A stretch of DNA of 30,925 nucleotides from JBQCHF01 sp051954955 (GTDB lineage: Bacteria > Actinomycetota > Actinomycetes > Motilibacterales > Motilibacteraceae): assembly GCA_051954955.1 (NCBI GenBank), contig JBQCHF010000211.1, positions 1 to 30,925 on the forward strand. Reading direction: 5' to 3'. Shown here in pieces: positions 22,752 through 30,726 of the stretch. A model generated the notes under the pieces. The model did not search any database and had not been told where the DNA came from. It saw nothing but the letters and a program-made list of their open reading frames with translations. Made by a program: the position numbers and the translations under genes. The number at the start of each line of letters is the position of its first letter. Position 1 is the first letter of the stretch.

Positions 22752-24149
22752 CTAACCGGAGGCGAGAGCGAAGGCTCCCGCGGCGGCCAGGCCGAGGGCG
22801 AGGGTGCAGGTGGCCGCGGTGACCGCGGCGGCGTAGGCCCAGCGCATGGGCTCGAGGGGACTTCCAGGCTCCCCGCGCTCGCTCTCCCCGAAGCTGGGGG
22901 CGATCCAGCGCAGGTAGTAGAACAGGCTGGCGACGGTGTTGATCGCGGCGACGACGACGAGCCAGGCAGCACCGCCGTCCCAGGCCGCCGTGAAGACGGA
23001 TAGCTTGCCGATGAAGACCGCGGTCGGTGGGGTGCCGACCAGGCTGAGCAGGCTGACCAGCAGGGCCGCGGCCAGCCACGGGTGCTGGCGGGACAGGCCG
23101 CGGTAGTCGGTGAGGGAGTGTCGGTCAGGCACCGCGGCGACGACGGCGAAGGCGGTGAGGTTGGTGACGGCGTAGCCGCCGAGGTAGACCAGCAGCGCGG
23201 GCAGGGCGCTCGAGGTGTGGCCGAAGGCCGCGATCGGGAGGAGCAGGTAGCCGACCTGGCTGACGGTGGACCAGCCCAGCAGCCGGCGGGCGTCGGTCTG
23301 GGCGAACGCGGCGAGGTTGCCCAGGGTCATGGTGGCGGCTGCCAGCACGGCGACCAGCAGCGGCCAGTTGACCGAGTCGGGGATGACGGCGACCAGCCGG
23401 TAGAGCGCGACCAGGGCGCCGATCTTGGGCACGGTGGTGAGGAACGCGGCGGCAGTGGTGCCGGCGACCTGGGTGGCGTCGGGGACCCAGAAGTGGGCGG
23501 GGACGCCGCCGGCCTTGAACAGCAGGCCGCCGAGCACGCCGAGCAGACCGATGGCGACCGCCGCGGTCGGGGCTGTGGACAGGCCCGCAGCCAGCTGCTG
23601 GTAGGCGGTCCCGCCGGCGACGGCGAACAGGATGGCGGCGCCCAGCAGCAGCAGGATGTTGAACAGGGCGCCGAGAAGATAGGCCTTCAGGGTGGCCTCG
23701 GCGGCCTGTCTGGTTCGGGACAGGCCGATGAGCCCGTAGAGCGGGATCGAGGCGAGCAGGAACGCCACCGCCAGTACGACGAGGTCGCTGGTGGCAGCCA
23801 TGACGTCCGCGCCGAGCGCCGAGAGTAGGAGCAGGACGTAGGTCTCGCTCTCGCGCACCGTGCCGGACAGCTCGTCGATGCCGAGGCAGATCACCAGCAG
23901 TGTGGCGGCGATGACGATCAGCCGGACGACACCGGTGGTGCGGTCGAGGGTGAAGGCACCGAAGACCGTGCGGGAGGGGTCGGCCAGGGCGGACGCGGCG
24001 AAGAGCGCGGCGACCAGCAGTGCCGTCCCCGCGACGAGCCGGGTGATCCACTGCCGGGTGCGGGGCAGGTAGGAGCCGGCGAGCAGGGCGATCACAGCGC
24101 CGGCGAGCAGGCCGATCTCCGGTGCGATGGCGAGCGGGTCCTCGGTCAT
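22752..24149 (-). CDS. nuoN: Complex I-like antiporter subunit NuoN
   Basis: 465 aa with about 13-14 membrane helices, last gene of the operon. The proton-channel lysines are present: K212 in FKAGGVPAHFWVPDA and K242 in VPKIGAL. The region RRLLGWSTVSQVGYLLLPIA matches the TM11-12 area. The usual glutamate of TM5, in the ELLSLPLYVL motif, is replaced: the segment reads VAFLLASIPLYGL with Leu131 at the Glu position. In complex I this Glu-Lys pair drives ion translocation, so this channel may be altered. ATG 24149 follows the nuoM stop by five bases. Confidence 0.9.
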   Translation of the reverse strand: MTEDPLAIAPEIGLLAGAVIALLAGSYLPRTRQWITRLVAGTALLVAALFAASALADPSRTVFGAFTLDRTTGVVRLIVIAATLLVICLGIDELSGTVRESETYVLLLLSALGADVMAATSDLVVLAVAFLLASIPLYGLIGLSRTRQAAEATLKAYLLGALFNILLLLGAAILFAVAGGTAYQQLAAGLSTAPTAAVAIGLLGVLGGLLFKAGGVPAHFWVPDATQVAGTTAAAFLTTVPKIGALVALYRLVAVIPDSVNWPLLVAVLAAATMTLGNLAAFAQTDARRLLGWSTVSQVGYLLLPIAAFGHTSSALPALLVYLGGYAVTNLTAFAVVAAVPDRHSLTDYRGLSRQHPWLAAALLVSLLSLVGTPPTAVFIGKLSVFTAAWDGGAAWLVVVAAINTVASLFYYLRWIAPSFGESERGEPGSPLEPMRWAYAAAVTAATCTLALGLAAAGAFALASG

Positions 24150-24154
24150 GGTGC

Positions 24155-25639
24155 CTACCGGCTCACCTGGGTCACGACGGTTCGGGCGCCCGGGTCGATG
24201 AGGTCCAGCAACGGGGCGGGGACGATCCCGATGAGCAGGGCGAGCAACAGCAGGACCCCGACCGGGGCGGCCTCGCGGGCGCGGACGTCCCGGAAGCCGA
24301 CTGCTCGGCCCTGTGTCGGGCCGGTGAGCAGCCGCTGTACCGCGCGCAGGAACAAGGCGGCGGTGATGAGGATGCCGGGCAGGGCGAGGGCGGTGATGGC
24401 GGCGGTGCCGATGCTGCCGGAGAACACCTGGAACTCGGCGATGAAGCCGCTGAACGCGGGCAGGCCGAGGGAGGCGAACGCTGCGATGGCGAAGAAGGTG
24501 GCGTAGCGGGGGGCCGCCCTGGCCAGGCCGCCGTACTCCGACATGTCGTAGGTGCCGGCTCGGTCCTGCAGCACACCGGCGAGCAGGAAGAGGGCGGCGG
24601 TGATGAGTCCATGGCTGACCATCTGGGTGACCGCGCCGGTGACGGCGAGCCGGCGGGCGTCGGCGTCACCGGCGACGAGCCCGGCCGCGCCGACGCCGAG
24701 GACGACGTAGCCCATGTGGTTGACCGAGGTGTAGGCGATCATCCGCTTGACGTTGGACTGCGCCAGGGCGACCAGGGCGCCGTACAGGACCGAGACGATG
24801 CCGACGGCGACGATGACCCAGGCCCAGGAGCGCCACGCGGCCGGGAGCAGGGGCATGCCGATGCGGACGAAGCCGTAGGTGCCCATCTTGAGCAGGATCC
24901 CGGCCAGCACCGCTGACCCGATCGCCGAGGCGTCGGTGTGCGCCGGCGGCAGCCAGGTGTGGAACGGCACGGTCGGCGTCTTCACGGCCAGGCCGAGCAG
25001 GATCGCGGCGAGCACCAGCCCGCCGACAACCGGGGAGTGTGCCAGCGGCGCGGAGGCGGCGAGCTCGGGAATGTCGAAGGTGTGAGGCTTGCCGGCCAGG
25101 TAGAGCCCGATGAACCCGAGCAGCAGGGCCAGGCTCCCCAGGAAGGTGTAGAGGAAGAACTTCAGCGCCGAGCGGGCGGCGTCGCCGTGCCCCCAGCCGG
25201 CGATGGCGAAGTACATGCCGACGATGGACAAATCGAAGAAGACGAAGAACAGGATCAGGTCCTGAGCCACGAACAGGCCCAGGCAGGTGGACTGCAGGAA
25301 GCAGAACAGTGCCGCCTGGACGCGCGGGCGTCGTTCCTCTCGCAGCGCGTAGACGGCACAGGCGGTGAACACGACCGCGGTGAGGGCCAGCAGAGGCAGG
25401 GACAGCCCGTCCACGCCGACGTGGTAGCTGCTGTTCACCGACGGGATCCAGCGGAGCCGCTCGGTGTAGGCCAGGGCCCCGGCCGGCGGGGTGCGGTAGC
25501 CGGCGAGGACGACGCAGACCAGGGCGAGGTCGGCCACGGTGACCGCGACCCAGGACCAGCGGGCGAGGCGATCCGGCACCCGTGCCAGGGCGAGCACGAG
25601 GGCGGCGGCCAGGGGCAGGAACACGATCAGGCTGAGCAC
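24155..25639 (-). CDS. nuoM: Complex I-like antiporter subunit NuoM
   Basis: 494 aa. GTG 25639 is chosen because GAGGTGA, overlapping the nuoL stop, lies at the right distance; the longer frame has no homology. About 14 membrane helices. FFVFFDLSIVGMYF carries Asp136 where canonical NuoM has the TM5 Glu, a conservative change. Lysines K220 (VKTPTVPFHTWLP) and K251 (GILLKMGTYG) are kept, and SNVKRMIAYTSVNHMGYVVL is typical. It should be a functional ion-translocating module. It lies four bases downstream of nuoL. Confidence 0.92.
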   Translation of the reverse strand: MLSLIVFLPLAAALVLALARVPDRLARWSWVAVTVADLALVCVVLAGYRTPPAGALAYTERLRWIPSVNSSYHVGVDGLSLPLLALTAVVFTACAVYALREERRPRVQAALFCFLQSTCLGLFVAQDLILFFVFFDLSIVGMYFAIAGWGHGDAARSALKFFLYTFLGSLALLLGFIGLYLAGKPHTFDIPELAASAPLAHSPVVGGLVLAAILLGLAVKTPTVPFHTWLPPAHTDASAIGSAVLAGILLKMGTYGFVRIGMPLLPAAWRSWAWVIVAVGIVSVLYGALVALAQSNVKRMIAYTSVNHMGYVVLGVGAAGLVAGDADARRLAVTGAVTQMVSHGLITAALFLLAGVLQDRAGTYDMSEYGGLARAAPRYATFFAIAAFASLGLPAFSGFIAEFQVFSGSIGTAAITALALPGILITAALFLRAVQRLLTGPTQGRAVGFRDVRAREAAPVGVLLLLALLIGIVPAPLLDLIDPGARTVVTQVSR

Positions 25640-25643
25640 GCCG

Positions 25644-27485
25644 TCACCTCGCGACGAGAAGGAGCAGGGCCGCGGCACCGAGCACCGCCGCGGCCTGGAT
25701 GTAGTACTGCTGCAGCAGCCCGGTCTGGGTGCGCCGGGCCAGCGCGCCCAGCCGTCGGGTGCAGGCCGCTAGCTGCTCGACAGCGGCATCGACGCCGTGG
25801 TCGTCGACGGCAGCCGCGGTTCGGGCCAGCCGGGCAGTGCCCGCCGCTGTCGCGTCCACCGCCCGGTCGAGCACGCCGTCGTCGAACCGTGCCAGCGTCC
25901 GGGCCAGGGCGAGCACCGGGTGCACGACCAGCCGCTGCGTCACCGTACCCAGCCCGAGCCACCCGGCGGCCCACCGCGGCTCGGGCCAGCGCCACGGGCC
26001 GGCGGCCAGCACGACCATTACCGCCAGCCCCGCGGACAGGGCGAGCTCCCACGGCGCCGGCGACGGCTGGGCAACGGCGCCGAGGGCTCGTCGGAGGCTG
26101 TCGGACAGCGGTGGCACGGTGAGTACGCCGAGGACCGCCGCGGCGACGGCGAGCACCACCAGCGGTCCGCTCTGCCAGCCGCTGACCCGGCGAGTGCCCC
26201 GCTCCTCGGTGTCGTAGCCGGCCTCGGCGTCGGCGGGCAGCGCCCGCCACAGGAGCCATAGCGCCTTGCCCGAGTAGGCGGCGGACAGCACGGCCCCGGC
26301 CAGCCCCACCAGGTACAGCGCCGCGGAGGACTCCCTGGCCCCGGCCAGCACCTCGTCCTTAGTGGCCCACAGCGACAGCGGCGCGACCCCGGCCAGGGAC
26401 AGCAACCCGACCGCCGCGGTCCACCCGACCACGGGCCAGCGGCGCGCTGCGCCCTGCAGGGCGCTCAGCTCCTTGGTGCCCAGCGCGGACAGCCACGCCC
26501 CGGCGGCCAGGAACAGCAGGGCCTTGGTGGCGGCGTGGGCGACCAGCTGGGCGGTTCCGCCGGCGACCGCAGACGCGCCGGCGGCGAGGACGACGAAGCC
26601 GAGCTGAGCGGACGTGGAGGCAGCCAGCAGCTGCTTGAGGTCGGACTGCGCCACCGCGACGGCGCCGAGGGCGACCGTGGTGAGCGCGCCCACCCAGGCC
26701 GTAGTCGGCCCGGCCCAGGCGGTGGCGTGCAGCAGCGGCGCCTCGCGCAGCAGCAGGTACCCGCCCATCGCGACCATGGCCGCGGAGTGCAGCAGCGCGC
26801 TGACCGGGCTCGGTCCCTCCATCGCCCGGGACAGCCAGAACGAGAACGGCAGCTGCGCTGCCTTTCCCAGCGCGGCGACCAGAATCCCGGCCGCCACGAC
26901 GTCCCGCCAGGGACGGGCTGCGCCGGGCAGGTCGGTCAGGGTGAGGCCGGAGCCGCCGCCCAGGGCGGCGCCCGCCGCCAGGTACAGGCCGAGGTCAGCG
27001 GTGCGGGTGGTCAGAAACGCGGTGAGGCCGGCCCCGACCTTCTCCCGGTCCTGCCACGTGAACCCGATCAGCGCGAAGGAGGTGGCGCCCATCGCTTCCC
27101 ACGCGAACAGCAGGGCCGGCAGTGTCGTGGCGGTCGCGGTGACCGAGACCGCCGCGGCGAACAGGAGCATCAGCCCGTGGAACCGCGCCCGGCTCTCACG
27201 CACGTCCGCGGCGGCGAAGAGGAGGACCAGCAGGGTCACTGCGGCCACGGTCGGCACGACGACGGCCGAGAGCCCGTCGACTGCCAGCCCGAAGCCGGCC
27301 ACCGGCAGGAACGGCACCAGGGTGTGCGGGCGGCCCACCGCCACCGCCGCGGCCAGGCCGAGCCCGGCGGCGGCGGTGAGCACCGAAAGGGCCGGGGCCG
27401 CCTTTTCGGCGCGACGCCCGACCAGGCACAGCCCTGTCCCTACGACGGCCGGCAGGGCGATCAGGGCCCACAGCAGTGCGGTCAC
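25644..27485 (-). CDS. nuoL: Complex I-like antiporter subunit NuoL
   Basis: 613 aa, close to the usual length. GTG 27485 overlaps the nuoK stop by four bases. Channel residues are present: E130 in FAWEAMGATSF, K208 in ALGKAAQLPFSFWLSRAMEG, and the histidine-containing LLHSAAMV and LVAHAATKALLFLAAG helices. The C-terminal part (about 500-600) includes FDDGVLDRAVDATAAGTARL and an ending GLLQQYY followed by a last helix, as in the long lateral helix HL and TM16 of NuoL. So the piston-like arm is kept, indicating assembly with M and N rather than a stand-alone antiporter such as MrpA or DabB. Confidence 0.92.
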   Translation of the reverse strand: MTALLWALIALPAVVGTGLCLVGRRAEKAAPALSVLTAAAGLGLAAAVAVGRPHTLVPFLPVAGFGLAVDGLSAVVVPTVAAVTLLVLLFAAADVRESRARFHGLMLLFAAAVSVTATATTLPALLFAWEAMGATSFALIGFTWQDREKVGAGLTAFLTTRTADLGLYLAAGAALGGGSGLTLTDLPGAARPWRDVVAAGILVAALGKAAQLPFSFWLSRAMEGPSPVSALLHSAAMVAMGGYLLLREAPLLHATAWAGPTTAWVGALTTVALGAVAVAQSDLKQLLAASTSAQLGFVVLAAGASAVAGGTAQLVAHAATKALLFLAAGAWLSALGTKELSALQGAARRWPVVGWTAAVGLLSLAGVAPLSLWATKDEVLAGARESSAALYLVGLAGAVLSAAYSGKALWLLWRALPADAEAGYDTEERGTRRVSGWQSGPLVVLAVAAAVLGVLTVPPLSDSLRRALGAVAQPSPAPWELALSAGLAVMVVLAAGPWRWPEPRWAAGWLGLGTVTQRLVVHPVLALARTLARFDDGVLDRAVDATAAGTARLARTAAAVDDHGVDAAVEQLAACTRRLGALARRTQTGLLQQYYIQAAAVLGAAALLLLVAR

Positions 27486-27784
27486 CGGGACAAGTCCGTG
27501 GCCATGTCGGTCATGTCCGAGTCCCGGCTGCGGTGCAGCAGGGTGGCCACAGCGAAGCCGACCGCCATCTCCACCGTCATCGCGGTGATGACGACCAGCA
27601 GCAGCACCTGCCCGTCGGGCGCGGGGGACAGGAACCACCAGAACCCGCCGACGGCCAGGATCACCGCGTTGATCATCAGCTCCAGGCCCATCATCACCAT
27701 GACAACGACCTGCTGGGAGATCGCCCCGTACATGCCCACCGCGAACAGTGCCGCGGCCACCACCAGGACGGTCTGTAGGGTCAT
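27482..27784 (-). CDS. nuoK: Complex I-like subunit NuoK
   Basis: 100 aa, three membrane helices, canonical length. Both membrane glutamates important in complex I are present: E35 in MGLELMINAV and E72 in TVEMAVGFAVATLL. It overlaps nuoJ upstream and nuoL downstream by four bases each, indicating tight translational coupling. It is the most canonical subunit of this operon. Confidence 0.94.
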   Translation of the reverse strand: MTLQTVLVVAAALFAVGMYGAISQQVVVMVMMGLELMINAVILAVGGFWWFLSPAPDGQVLLLVVITAMTVEMAVGFAVATLLHRSRDSDMTDMATDLSR

Positions 27785-28344
27785 CGGGCGGTCCCTTCCG
27801 GCTGCGGGTCGGCTGCTCGTCGATGGCGCAGGCCGTCGCCGAACCGGTCGTACCGGCTGCGCGGGACGGCCAGCACGATCGCGGCCACGATGGTGGCGAA
27901 CAGCACCGGGCTGACCGTCATCATCACCAGCATCTTCGAGCCCATCACCGCCTGACCCAGCGAGACCGTCAGGTCCGCTGCAGCAGTCCCTCGACGGGTG
28001 GGCCAGGGGACGAGGACCGCGCCGGCGGCCAGGACGGCGAACGTGGTGACGGCGACGACCAGCGCGCTCTTCTTGCTATGCACCATGCTCATCGGCATGA
28101 GAGCCGGGTTCATCCCCATAAACATGATCATGTAGATGGCCATGATCGCCATCTCCATCACCATCATCAGGACCGTGACGACACCTGCGAAGGAGAGGTG
28201 GAACAGCAGCAGCGTCAAGCCGACCGCGACGAAGGAGACCGCCAGCGCGTAGGTGGCGCGGGCCATCGAGTCGACCCGGAACACCTGCACGCCGGACACG
28301 ACGGCGAGCACCGCCAGCACCCAGAACACGACGTCGGCGAGCAC
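27781..28344 (-). CDS. nuoJ: Complex I-like subunit NuoJ with a methionine-rich membrane segment
   Basis: 187 aa, five predicted membrane helices. GTG 28344 lies one base after the nuoH stop. The opening (VVFWVLAVLAVVSGVQVFRV, then SMARATYALAVSFVAVG) fits NuoJ. In place of the usual Gly/Val/Leu-rich TM3 (VGAVMVLFLFVVMML), residues 60-87 contain 12 methionines plus E64 and a following His88. Met-rich membrane helices are known in copper transporters (Ctr-type MxxxM), hence the interest. Methionine has a single codon, so drift in a GC-rich genome is an unlikely cause. Confidence 0.85.
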   Translation of the reverse strand: MLADVVFWVLAVLAVVSGVQVFRVDSMARATYALAVSFVAVGLTLLLFHLSFAGVVTVLMMVMEMAIMAIYMIMFMGMNPALMPMSMVHSKKSALVVAVTTFAVLAAGAVLVPWPTRRGTAAADLTVSLGQAVMGSKMLVMMTVSPVLFATIVAAIVLAVPRSRYDRFGDGLRHRRAADPQPEGTAR

Positions 28345-28345
28345 G

Positions 28346-29287
28346 TCAGCTCCTTCCCACGGCGACGACGGAGACGACCAGCAGCTGTGCCAGCACCAGT
28401 GGCAGCACCACCAGCCACGCCACCTCGACCAGCCGCTCCGGGCGCACCGTGGGCAGCCGACGGCGCAGCAGCACGAAGACCGCCAGCAGGGCAGAGGTTT
28501 TCACAAGCACCCACAGCCATCCCGGGAGCACCGGGCCCAGCCCGCCGCCGAGGAACAGCGTGACGGCGAAGGCCGAGCCGGCCGCAAGCAACGCCCAGCG
28601 GCCCACCAGCACCAGCCACCGGTCCACCCCGGACAGTTCAGCCAGCACGCCCCCGGCCCCAGAGACGTCGGCGGCTGCCGCGAACGGGCCCCACACCGAG
28701 AAGGCCACCACCGCCACGCAGAAGACCAGGAACGCGACCGGCATCCAGACCACGAACCACAGCCCGTGCTGGGCAGCGACGACGTCCCCGACCCGCAGGC
28801 TGCCAGCGCCGACGGCCGGGGCCACCAGCGCGAACATCAGCGGCAACTCGTAGGAGAGCGCCTGCGCAAGGAACCGGTAGCCGGCCACCAGGCTGTGAGC
28901 GCTGTTGGCGCCCCATCCGGCCAGCCAGACCGCCGCCCAGACCAGAACGTCCATCGCGTTGAACCAGGCCACCCCCACCGGCAGGTCCCCGACCGTCCAC
29001 GCGCCGAGCGGGACGACGACCACCATGAGCATCGCCACGACCAGCAGACCCGCCCCACCGGCGCGCCAGAGCGGGACGTCGGCGGCCAGGGTGGTGCGCC
29101 GCCGCTGGCGCAGCAACCGGGCGGTCTCGGCCCACGGCGTACCCAGCCCCGCCTGCCAGTCCCGGCCCTGCGACCGGGCCGCCAGCGCGCCGTCGAGCAC
29201 CGCGGCGGCTGCCGCCACGGCCAGCAGAACACCGGCGGCCGCGGGCGCCCAGGCCGGCGACACCTGGGTCACCGCGAACTCGGTCAC
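28346..29287 (-). CDS. nuoH: Complex I-like subunit NuoH lacking the acidic quinone loop
   Basis: 313 aa with about eight membrane helices. GWGANSAHSLVAGYRFLAQA then LSYELPL (residues 124-150) is clearly the NuoH signature GW-x-SNSKYA...SYE-P, and VTLFLGG near 242 and R-x-LP-x-VR-x-E-x-L near 276-286 also fit. The loop normally reading E-x2-R-x-PFD-PEAE-x-E-x3-GY is here VWGPFAAAADVSGAGGVLAEL (197-217): PF remains but the acidic residues lining the quinone channel are gone. It cannot bind quinone or transmit redox energy in the standard way unless other residues substitute. GTG 29287 overlaps the upstream stop by four bases. Confidence 0.82.
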   Translation of the reverse strand: MTEFAVTQVSPAWAPAAAGVLLAVAAAAAVLDGALAARSQGRDWQAGLGTPWAETARLLRQRRRTTLAADVPLWRAGGAGLLVVAMLMVVVVPLGAWTVGDLPVGVAWFNAMDVLVWAAVWLAGWGANSAHSLVAGYRFLAQALSYELPLMFALVAPAVGAGSLRVGDVVAAQHGLWFVVWMPVAFLVFCVAVVAFSVWGPFAAAADVSGAGGVLAELSGVDRWLVLVGRWALLAAGSAFAVTLFLGGGLGPVLPGWLWVLVKTSALLAVFVLLRRRLPTVRPERLVEVAWLVVLPLVLAQLLVVSVVAVGRS

Positions 29288-30726
29288 GACGCCGCCGCGC
29301 CGGCAGGAAGCAGGGCAACCTCAAGGTCGGCAGCGGCGACCAGAAACCGCACCGACGCCAGCTGATGTCCGACCACCTGCTCGGCCAGCCGGTCGGGTGA
29401 CACGAGCTCCAGGGGAACCGGGCCGCTGGCCAGTGCGGTCCGGGCGTCCTCGAGCAGCTGGCCGACTGGCCTTTGGGGGGCGAGGTGGCCGGCGCTCGCT
29501 CGGCCGGGCACGGACCACCGCAGCAGGCGTGAGGTGTTCACCTGCCGAGCCAGCCGCTCGATGCCCTTGGCCGTATCTGGACTTGGGTCGGAGAACAGCA
29601 CATCGTCCCGTAGCCGGGCCGCCGAGCTCGCCGCAGCGTCCCAGCCGGCCAGCGCGAGCATCCCGGCCACCCGGTCCAGCCGCTCGGCGGCGGAGCCCTG
29701 CACCAGCTGCTCCTCCACGGGGGCGATGGCCGCCGGCTCGAGCACCTCTGCCTGCGCTTCGGTCACCACGTCGCCGGACAGCGTGCACCGGAGCACGAGC
29801 CCGGCCGGCCACATCGGCATCACCGGGCCGAGCGGCACGTGCAGGACGTCCATCTCCAGCCCGTCTCGGTCCTGGGAGCCACCAGCCAGCGGGATACCCG
29901 CCGGCATCGGCATGTCCATGCCGCCTGTGTCCCCGTGGTCCATGCCGTGGTCCATGCCGTGGTCCATGCCGCTCATGTCCCCGTGGTCCATGGCACCGTG
30001 GTCCATGCTGGCCATGTCCCCCTGCGGCACCTCGTCGTGGTCCATGTCGCCGCGGTCGACGTCGGCTACGTCGTCGCCGGCGCCGCCGCCGTGGTCCGGC
30101 TGACCTTCGCGCTGGTCCTGGGTATCGCTGTCGTCCATGGCGCCCATGTCCCCGTGCTGCGTCCCGGAGTGGGTCATGTGACTCTGGTCGACCTCTGGCA
30201 TGTCACTGTCGCTGCCGGAGCTGTCCTCGTGGCCGCCTTGCTGACTTTCGGCCGTGTCCCGGTTGTCGCCGTGGTCCATGTCGCCGTGGTCCATCCCGCC
30301 TTCACCGGGCCCAGGGCCGTTACCGCCTGCGTCGTCGGCACTGCACCACGAGCCTGGGGGTGGTGTTCCCATGGCAGGTTCGCTCGCCCGCTCGGTGGCG
30401 TCCGCACGCTGTCGGTCGTCGTCTTCCAGCAGGCGGCGGATCTCGTGCATCGCGTTGACGACGTCGTCCGTCGTGAAGACGCACGCCCGAGCCCTCGGCC
30501 CGGGCAGCTGCTTCCATAGGAGTTCGATCGCCTCCTGCAGCCGGTCGCCGGGTCGCCCGCAGATCACCAGCGCATCCGCATCAGCGGGGGAGAGCGCAGC
30601 TCGCCACCCCCGCCGACGCAGCTCGGCCTCCACCGCGCACCGGGTGCGCCCCCAGCCGGGGACCTCGACCACCAGGACGCTGGCACGACACAGCGCTGCG
30701 GCGGCCAGGAGATTCCTCAGACCCAC
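29284..30726 (-). CDS. NuoB-like/NuoD-like fusion with a Met/His/Asp-rich linker
   Basis: 480 aa. Residues 8-100 resemble NuoB: RCAVEAELRRRGWRAALSPA, then DADALVICGRPGDRLQEAIE, then LLWKQLPGP, parallel to ...CCxxEM...RASPRQADLMVVAG...YDQM-x-EP. The N2 cluster cysteines are not conserved: one Cys replaces CC, Thr86 stands at the third position and the PGCPP segment is missing. Residues 145-272 are a linker of MDHGDM/MDHG repeats. Residues 285-475 resemble NuoD: LGPVMPMWPAGLVLRCTLSG DVV aligns gap-free with MGPQHPSTHGVLR-x-LELDGEVV, histidines replaced by Met and Pro, and ERLDRVAGMLALAGW matches DRxDYV-x-M. GTG 30726 overlaps the nuoA-like stop. No signal peptide. Probably a catalytically dead peripheral scaffold with a metal-binding insert; its role is unknown. 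Confidence 0.65.
   Translation of the reverse strand: MGLRNLLAAAALCRASVLVVEVPGWGRTRCAVEAELRRRGWRAALSPADADALVICGRPGDRLQEAIELLWKQLPGPRARACVFTTDDVVNAMHEIRRLLEDDDRQRADATERASEPAMGTPPPGSWCSADDAGGNGPGPGEGGMDHGDMDHGDNRDTAESQQGGHEDSSGSDSDMPEVDQSHMTHSGTQHGDMGAMDDSDTQDQREGQPDHGGGAGDDVADVDRGDMDHDEVPQGDMASMDHGAMDHGDMSGMDHGMDHGMDHGDTGGMDMPMPAGIPLAGGSQDRDGLEMDVLHVPLGPVMPMWPAGLVLRCTLSGDVVTEAQAEVLEPAAIAPVEEQLVQGSAAERLDRVAGMLALAGWDAAASSAARLRDDVLFSDPSPDTAKGIERLARQVNTSRLLRWSVPGRASAGHLAPQRPVGQLLEDARTALASGPVPLELVSPDRLAEQVVGHQLASVRFLVAAADLEVALLPAGAAAS
29911..30294. repeat. Degenerate repeats encoding MDHG/GDM metal-binding-like units
   Basis: Codes for residues 145-272 of the fusion protein. On the plus strand CATGCCGTGGTC is exactly tandem at 29941-29952 and 29953-29964 with partial units on both sides; other units vary around TCCATG and CCGTGGTCCATG. 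The protein repeat MDH-G-(D)-M occurs at least nine times, indicating growth by slippage followed by divergence with amino acids kept. Confidence 0.85.

Noticed and set aside
25644..27485. NuoL as DabB or MrpA (stand-alone transporter)
   Set aside because: Long C-terminal lateral helix and adjacency to H, J, K, M and N genes indicate a complex I-like assembly.
26535..27914. 459-aa plus-strand frame opposite nuoL-nuoK
   Set aside because: Gly/Arg/Gln/His-rich shadow of nuoL/nuoK codons in a high-GC genome; no fold-like pattern or ribosome binding site.
29930..30010. Short repeats as a CRISPR array
   Set aside because: Units are 12 bp, contiguous, in frame and encode MDHG; no spacers.
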